DNA of 64,000 bases, from contig NZ_JAHRIB010000152.1 of assembly GCF_019090165.1 (NCBI RefSeq), forward strand, positions 124,001 through 188,000. The letters run 5' to 3'. Origin of the DNA: Streptomyces sp. BV286 (GTDB taxonomy: Bacteria > Actinomycetota > Actinomycetes > Streptomycetales > Streptomycetaceae). A program made the translations under genes and the position numbers. Shown here piece by piece: positions 59,752-64,000 of this stretch (its first letter is position 1; every line of letters begins with the position of its first letter). Below the pieces are notes generated by a model, which worked only from the letters and a program-made list of their open reading frames with translations, ran no database searches and had not been told where the DNA came from.

Positions 59752-61298
59752 GTCAGCCCCCAGGCGGCTTCTGGGCCCAGGCCACCGCCGACCCCGAGCG
59801 CACCGTCCTCGTCGCGACCGACGGAGAGGAGTGGACCGCGGGCCGCCTGCACGCCGAGGCGAACCGCCTGGTGCACGCGCTGCGCGCCGCCGGCCTCGAA
59901 CGCGGTGACGCCTTCGCCGTCGTCCTGCCCAACGGCGTCGAGTTCCTCACCGCGTACCTCGCCGCCTCCCAGGCCGGTCTCTACCTCGTGCCCGTCAACC
60001 ACCATCTCGTCGGGCCCGAGATCGCCTGGATCGTCGCCGACTCCGGGGCCAAGGTGCTGATCGCCCACGAGCGGTTCGGCGCCGCCGCCCGCCACGCGGC
60101 CGACGAGGCGAAGCTCCCGGAGAACCGGCGGTACGCGGTCGGCTCCGTCGAGGGTTTCCGGCCGTACGGCGAACTCCTCGACGGGCAGCCCGGATCGGTG
60201 CCCGGTGACCGGACGCTCGGCTGGGTCATGAACTACACCTCCGGCACCACGGGCCGTCCGCGCGGCATCAGGCGCCCGCTGCCCGGCAAGCTCCCCGAGG
60301 AGACGTATCTCGGCGGATTCCTCGGCATCTTCGGCATCAAGCCGTTCGACGACAACGTGCATCTGGTGTGTTCGCCGCTCTACCACACGGCCGTCCTCCA
60401 GTTCGCGGGCGCGTCCCTGCACATCGGGCACCGGCTGGTGCTGATGGACAAGTGGACGCCCGAGGAGATGCTCCGGCTCATCGACACCCACCGGTGCACG
60501 CACACCCACATGGTCCCGACGCAGTTCCACCGCCTGCTGGCGCTGCCGGAGCACACCAGGGCGGCGTACGACGTGTCGTCCATGCGGCATGCCATCCACG
60601 GCGCCGCACCCTGCCCGGACCACGTGAAACGCGCCATGATCGAGTGGTGGGGCCACAGCGTCGAGGAGTACTACGCGGCCAGTGAGGGCGGCGGCGCCTT
60701 CGCCACCGCGGAGGACTGGCTGAAGAAGCCCGGCACGGTAGGCAAGGCCTGGCCGATCAGCGAACTCGCCGTCTTCGACGACGACGGGAACAAGGTGCCG
60801 CCCGGTGAACTCGGCACCGTCTACATGAAGATGAGCACCGGCGGATTCTCGTATCACAAGGACGAGACCAAGACGAGAAAGAACCGCATCGGGGACTTCT
60901 TCACCGTCGGAGACCTGGGATATCTCGACGAGGACGGGTATCTCTTCCTCCGCGACCGGAAGATCGACATGATCATCTCGGGCGGGGTCAACATCTACCC
61001 CGCCGAGATCGAGGCCGCGCTGCTCACCCACCCCGCCGTCGCCGACGCGGCCGCCTTCGGGATACCGCACGACGACTGGGGCGAGACGGTGAAGGCGGTC
61101 GTCGAACCCGCCCCCGGCTTCGAACCGGGCGAGGCGCTGGCGGTGGAGATCCTGGGGCACTGCGAGCGGCAACTGGCCGGATACAAACGGCCCGGGAGCG
61201 TCGACTTCATCGAGGTGATGCCGCGCGACCCCAACGGCAAGCTGTACAAGCGGCGCCTGCGGGACCCGTACTGGGAGGGCCGCACACGGGCCGTGTGA
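59748..61298 (+). CDS. Acyl-CoA synthetase (AMP-binding enzyme)
   Basis: Encodes 516 residues of the adenylate-forming superfamily. The phosphate-binding loop is NYTSGTTGRPRG near residue 162, the A5 motif EYYAASEGGG near 307, GDLGYLDEDGYLFLRDRKID near 386 and the catalytic lysine in PNGKLYKRRLR near 500. It makes acyl-AMP then acyl-CoA. GTG 59748 overlaps the nitronate monooxygenase stop. A second ligase follows after 193 bases. Confidence 0.93.
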   Translation: MSQPPGGFWAQATADPERTVLVATDGEEWTAGRLHAEANRLVHALRAAGLERGDAFAVVLPNGVEFLTAYLAASQAGLYLVPVNHHLVGPEIAWIVADSGAKVLIAHERFGAAARHAADEAKLPENRRYAVGSVEGFRPYGELLDGQPGSVPGDRTLGWVMNYTSGTTGRPRGIRRPLPGKLPEETYLGGFLGIFGIKPFDDNVHLVCSPLYHTAVLQFAGASLHIGHRLVLMDKWTPEEMLRLIDTHRCTHTHMVPTQFHRLLALPEHTRAAYDVSSMRHAIHGAAPCPDHVKRAMIEWWGHSVEEYYAASEGGGAFATAEDWLKKPGTVGKAWPISELAVFDDDGNKVPPGELGTVYMKMSTGGFSYHKDETKTRKNRIGDFFTVGDLGYLDEDGYLFLRDRKIDMIISGGVNIYPAEIEAALLTHPAVADAAAFGIPHDDWGETVKAVVEPAPGFEPGEALAVEILGHCERQLAGYKRPGSVDFIEVMPRDPNGKLYKRRLRDPYWEGRTRAV

Positions 61299-61327
61299 GG
61301 TCTGGGGGAGAGGTGTGTGGCCCCACT

Positions 61328-61417
61328 CCATGTGGCCCGTCTCCATGTAGGTCCGCACCATGTAGGTCCGCCCCATGTCGGTCCGCCCTATGTGGTTCGG
61401 ATCCATGTGGGGCGGCC
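61328..61417 (+). repeat. Six tandem 15-bp repeats (minisatellite)
   Basis: Six 15-base units based on CCATGTAGGTCCGCC run without gaps between the two acyl-CoA synthetase genes. Units vary at the middle and last bases (for example CCATGTGGCCCGTCT and CTATGTGGTTCGGAT). It is a local slippage repeat; no function is known. Confidence 0.85.
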
Positions 61418-61491
61418 TGGGGCGAGGGCCGCCCAAGCCTCGTGCCCGTCCGGCTTGACCTGCCGCGTGGACGGGCCGAGGATCATGTGCC

Positions 61492-63018
61492 ATGACGCCT
61501 GGACACGGCAGCACGGTCGACGGGGTGCTGCGGCGCAGCGCCCGGCGCACCCCGGCGCGCGTCGCGGTCACCTACCGCGAGCGCTCCTGGACGTACGCCG
61601 AACTCGACGAGGCCGTCTCACGGGCGGCCCAGGTGCTGCGCTCCTCGGACCTGGCCCCCGGCGACCGCGTCGGCGCCTACGGGCACAACTCGGACGCGTA
61701 CCTCATCGGGTTCCTGGCCTGCTCCCGCGCCGGGCTCGTCCACGTGCCGGTCAACCAGAACCTGACGGGCGACGACCTCGCGTACATCGTCGGCCAGTCC
61801 GGCAGCGCGCTCGTCCTGGCCGACCCGGACCTCGCGGACCGGCTCCCCGACGGCGTACGGGTGCTGCCGCTGCGCGACGCCGAGGACTCGCTGCTCGCGC
61901 GGCTGGACTCGACGCCCGCGTACGACGGCCCGGAGCCGCGCACCGAGGACCTGGTGCAGTTGCTCTACACCTCGGGCACGACCGCGCTGCCCAAGGGCGC
62001 GATGATGACCCACCGCGCGCTGGTGCACGAGTACCTGAGCGCGATCACCGCTCTCGACCTGAGCGCCGGCGACCTGCCCGTGCACTCGCTGCCGCTCTAC
62101 CACTCGGCGCAGATGCACGTCTTCCTGCTGCCGTACCTGGCGGTCGGCGCCCGGAACACCATCCTCGACGCTCCCGACGCCGACCAGCTCTTCGACCTCG
62201 TCGAGGCAGGCCGGGCGGACAGCCTCTTCGCGCCGCCCACCGTCTGGATCGGTCTGTCGAACCGCCCCGACTTCGCGACACGCGACCTCAGCGGGCTGCG
62301 CAAGGCGTACTACGGGGCCTCGGTCATGCCGGTGCCCGTACTGGAACGGCTGCGGTCCCGGCTGCCGAAGCTGGCCTTCTACAACTGTTTCGGCCAGAGC
62401 GAGATCGGTCCGCTGTCCATGGTCCTCTCGCCGCACGAGCACCGGAAGAAGCGCATGGACTCGTGCGGACGCCCGGTGCTGTTCGTGGACGCGCGGGTGG
62501 TCGACGAGGAGGGCAAGGACGTACCGGACGGCACCTCGGGCGAGGTCGTCTACCGGTCGCCGCAGCTCTGCGAGGGCTACTGGGACAAGCCCGAGGAGAC
62601 GGCCGCGGCCTTCCGGGACGGCTGGTTCCACTCCGGTGATCTCGTGGTGCGGGACGCCGAGGGGTACTTCACCGTCGTCGACCGGGTGAAGGACGTCATC
62701 AACTCCGGCGGCGTACTGGTCGCCTCGCGGCAGGTCGAGGACGCTCTCTACACCCATCCCGAGGTGGCCGAGGCCGCGGTGATCGGCCTTCCGGACGAGC
62801 GGTGGATCGAGGCGGTCACCGCGGTGGTCGTTCCCCGCGGTGACGTCACGGAGGACGAACTGGTCGCCCACGTGCGCGAGGGGCTCGCGCACTTCAAGGC
62901 ACCGAAGCGGGTGCTGTTCGTGGACGAGCTGCCGCGCAACGCGAGCGGGAAGATCCTCAAGCGGGAACTGCGGGACCGGTTCGGGGCGGATTCCCCCGCG
63001 AGCGGGGCCGGTGGTTGA
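61492..63018 (+). CDS. Acyl-CoA synthetase, FadD-like
   Basis: Encodes 508 residues. Motifs are LYTSGTTALPKGAMMTH near residue 160, NCFGQSEIGPLS near 297, the GDLVVRDAEGYFTVVDRVKD block near 383, and NASGKILKRELRDRF near 483 with the catalytic Lys. It resembles medium- or long-chain fatty-acid ligases. ATG 61492 lies after the minisatellite; there is no strong Shine-Dalgarno. It follows the first ligase on the same strand. Confidence 0.92.
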   Translation: MTPGHGSTVDGVLRRSARRTPARVAVTYRERSWTYAELDEAVSRAAQVLRSSDLAPGDRVGAYGHNSDAYLIGFLACSRAGLVHVPVNQNLTGDDLAYIVGQSGSALVLADPDLADRLPDGVRVLPLRDAEDSLLARLDSTPAYDGPEPRTEDLVQLLYTSGTTALPKGAMMTHRALVHEYLSAITALDLSAGDLPVHSLPLYHSAQMHVFLLPYLAVGARNTILDAPDADQLFDLVEAGRADSLFAPPTVWIGLSNRPDFATRDLSGLRKAYYGASVMPVPVLERLRSRLPKLAFYNCFGQSEIGPLSMVLSPHEHRKKRMDSCGRPVLFVDARVVDEEGKDVPDGTSGEVVYRSPQLCEGYWDKPEETAAAFRDGWFHSGDLVVRDAEGYFTVVDRVKDVINSGGVLVASRQVEDALYTHPEVAEAAVIGLPDERWIEAVTAVVVPRGDVTEDELVAHVREGLAHFKAPKRVLFVDELPRNASGKILKRELRDRFGADSPASGAGG

Positions 63019-63147
63019 ATCCCTGGTGGCGGGATCCTCGCCGGGTTGAACTGAACCCGCCGGTGAGCCGTACCAGTAACGGCGGCCCGACCACCCGAGC
63101 CTGGTCCGCCGAGTCGCCACCGGGTTTCGCACGGAAGGACCTTCGGG

Positions 63148-64000
63148 TTGTCTCGCACCACGAACTCTCGCCAGTTGCCGGACCCGGATCAGGCAGCCCC
63201 GGAGGAACCCGAGACGCCGGAGGCACTGCCACCGGCGGACAACCCGGCCGTCGAGCAGGCGGACACGCCCACCGGGAAGCAGACGGACACGCCCGCCGAG
63301 GAGCAGGAAGCGCCGGCCGAGGGTGCGCTCGCGTCGGCTGGAACCGAGGGCGTGGACGCCCCCACTGAGGACACCGAGGACCCCAGGGACACCGAGGACC
63401 CCAAGGACACCGATGGCGAGGGCGGCCCCAGGAAGCCCGAGGGCACCGGGGCATCCGCAGCCGAGTCCGCCGCGGTCGCCTCCGACGGCAAGGACGCGCC
63501 CGCCGACGGGGAAGTGGCGAGTGAAGAGCCCGCGGCCCGCCGTGGCTGGCGTGCCAGGCACCCCGTCGCGGCCCGGAACGTGGCCCACACGATCACCGCA
63601 CTCGCCGCCGTGCTCGTACTCTTCGCGCTACTCATGCCGAACGACCCGGACCGCTTCCGGCCGGCCGTGTTCGCCCGTCTGCCGGTCGAGGCGATATTCG
63701 GCGCGGCCGTCCTCATCGTCCTGCCGAAGACACTGCGGCTGGTGACGGCGGCCCTCGCCGGTCTGGCGCTCGGCGCGCTGACCCTCCTGAACCTTCTCGA
63801 CATCGGCTTCAACGAATTCCTCGGGCGCGGCTTCAACGTCGTACTCGACTGGATACTGTTCGACGACGCCCAGTCGTACCTCGAGGACTCGATGGGCAGG
63901 GCCGGGGCGATCGCTGTCGTGATCGCGGTCGTCGTGCTCGTCCTCGCCGTGCTCGTCCTGATGATCCTTTCCGTCGTCCGGCTCGCCAACCTGCTGGCCC
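63148..64000 (+). CDS. Membrane protein with acidic N-terminus (3' end outside window), possible sulfatase-type
   Basis: The frame from TTG 63148 is open to the window end (284 codons). AAGGA (63135-63139) is well spaced for this start. Residues 1-130 are Glu/Asp/Pro/Ala-rich with short repeats (TEDTEDPRDTEDPKDT), cytoplasmic and disordered. Four hydrophobic segments follow (TITALAAVLVLFALL, AIFGAAVLIVLP, LAGLALGALTLLNLL, IAVVIAVVVLVLAVLVLM). This matches the N-terminus of Streptomyces membrane-bound sulfatase/phosphoglycerol-transferase-like proteins, whose catalytic domain would lie beyond the window. That assignment is tentative. Confidence 0.6.
   Translation, partial: MSRTTNSRQLPDPDQAAPEEPETPEALPPADNPAVEQADTPTGKQTDTPAEEQEAPAEGALASAGTEGVDAPTEDTEDPRDTEDPKDTDGEGGPRKPEGTGASAAESAAVASDGKDAPADGEVASEEPAARRGWRARHPVAARNVAHTITALAAVLVLFALLMPNDPDRFRPAVFARLPVEAIFGAAVLIVLPKTLRLVTAALAGLALGALTLLNLLDIGFNEFLGRGFNVVLDWILFDDAQSYLEDSMGRAGAIAVVIAVVVLVLAVLVLMILSVVRLANLLA

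Noticed and set aside
59313..61571. 752-codon minus-strand frame opposite nitronate monooxygenase and acyl-CoA ligase
   Set aside because: Composition is typical of shadow frames (His/Arg/Gly/Val-rich without motifs), and the plus-strand genes carry clear catalytic motifs.
61618..63588. 656-codon minus-strand frame opposite the second acyl-CoA ligase
   Set aside because: Antisense shadow of a well-supported adenylate-forming enzyme; no domain recognised.
63189..63989. 266-codon minus-strand Ser/Thr/Ala-rich frame at the window end
   Set aside because: The plus strand has a well-spaced ribosome site, membrane spans and an open frame to the end; the minus frame is its mirror.

Overview
The window is a continuous piece of a high-GC actinobacterial chromosome, almost certainly Streptomyces. 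Supporting signs are the strong G/C bias at third codon positions, frequent GTG starts, ATGA/GTGA-type overlaps between coupled genes, Rv1733c-like and DUF2236 proteins, a second short Rho, a GH75 chitosanase, a soluble phosphoketolase and a typical Streptomyces dispersed intergenic repeat. I see no tRNA, rRNA, CRISPR array, prophage or insertion sequence. It reads as ordinary chromosome rich in catabolic and regulatory genes, with a few decayed genes.

Layout. 1-4.5 kb: asparagine/aspartate/glutamine catabolism (permease, L-asparaginase, aspartase, glutaminase). 4.6-7.3 kb: two coupled polytopic polyprenol-dependent glycosyltransferases, running into a convergent D-Ala-D-Ala carboxypeptidase. 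8.6-14.3 kb: short Rho, P450, GH13 glucosidase, methyltransferase. 14.5-19.3 kb: kdpFABC potassium pump, preceded by a tiny coupled membrane ORF and without kdpDE nearby. 19.4-25.1 kb: VOC protein, CorA, TetR/MMPL pair, GntR-UTRA regulator. 25.3-28.4 kb: serine hydrolase, acetyl-xylan-esterase-like protein, Rv1733c-like protein. 28.7-31.1 kb: phosphoketolase. 31.2-34.5 kb: Moco oxidoreductase with flavin reductase, quinone reductase, GNAT protein. 34.5-38.9 kb: MarR, PrmC-like methyltransferase, FadH-type reductase, PadR. 38.9-42.9 kb: secreted anchored protein, LysR, FN3 lipoprotein, GH75 chitosanase. 42.9-46 kb: DhaKLM dihydroxyacetone kinase and an ATP-grasp protein. 46.5-49.4 kb: plant-polysaccharide degradation (relic PL1 pectate lyase, intact PL3 pectate lyase, GH43-AbfB arabinofuranosidase). 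49.8-54.7 kb: Cys-rich four-helix protein, acyl-CoA dehydrogenase, frameshifted DUF2236 protein, Ser/Thr kinase fused to eight TPR-like repeats. 55-64 kb: FAD oxidoreductase, Tat-exported serine hydrolase, nitronate monooxygenase, two acyl-CoA ligases and the start of a membrane protein.

The genes act mostly as small local units. The most interesting non-coding signals are two DasR/dre-like TGGTC..ACCA dyads (next to the GntR-UTRA gene and between the FN3 lipoprotein and chitosanase genes), two MarR-type palindromes sharing an 8-mer around the MarR and FadH genes, a TTTACA-N6-TGTAAA operator at the TetR/MMPL promoter, and a promoter with a LacI-type AAGCGCTT dyad in its spacer upstream of the pectate lyase genes. 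Long perfect-stem hairpins lie in most convergent gaps. I found no clearly undescribed multi-gene system. The best candidates for novelty are the tiny membrane ORF coupled to kdpF, the kinase-TPR fusion, and the ATP-grasp gene with an upstream ORF that overlaps its alternative start as TAATG.
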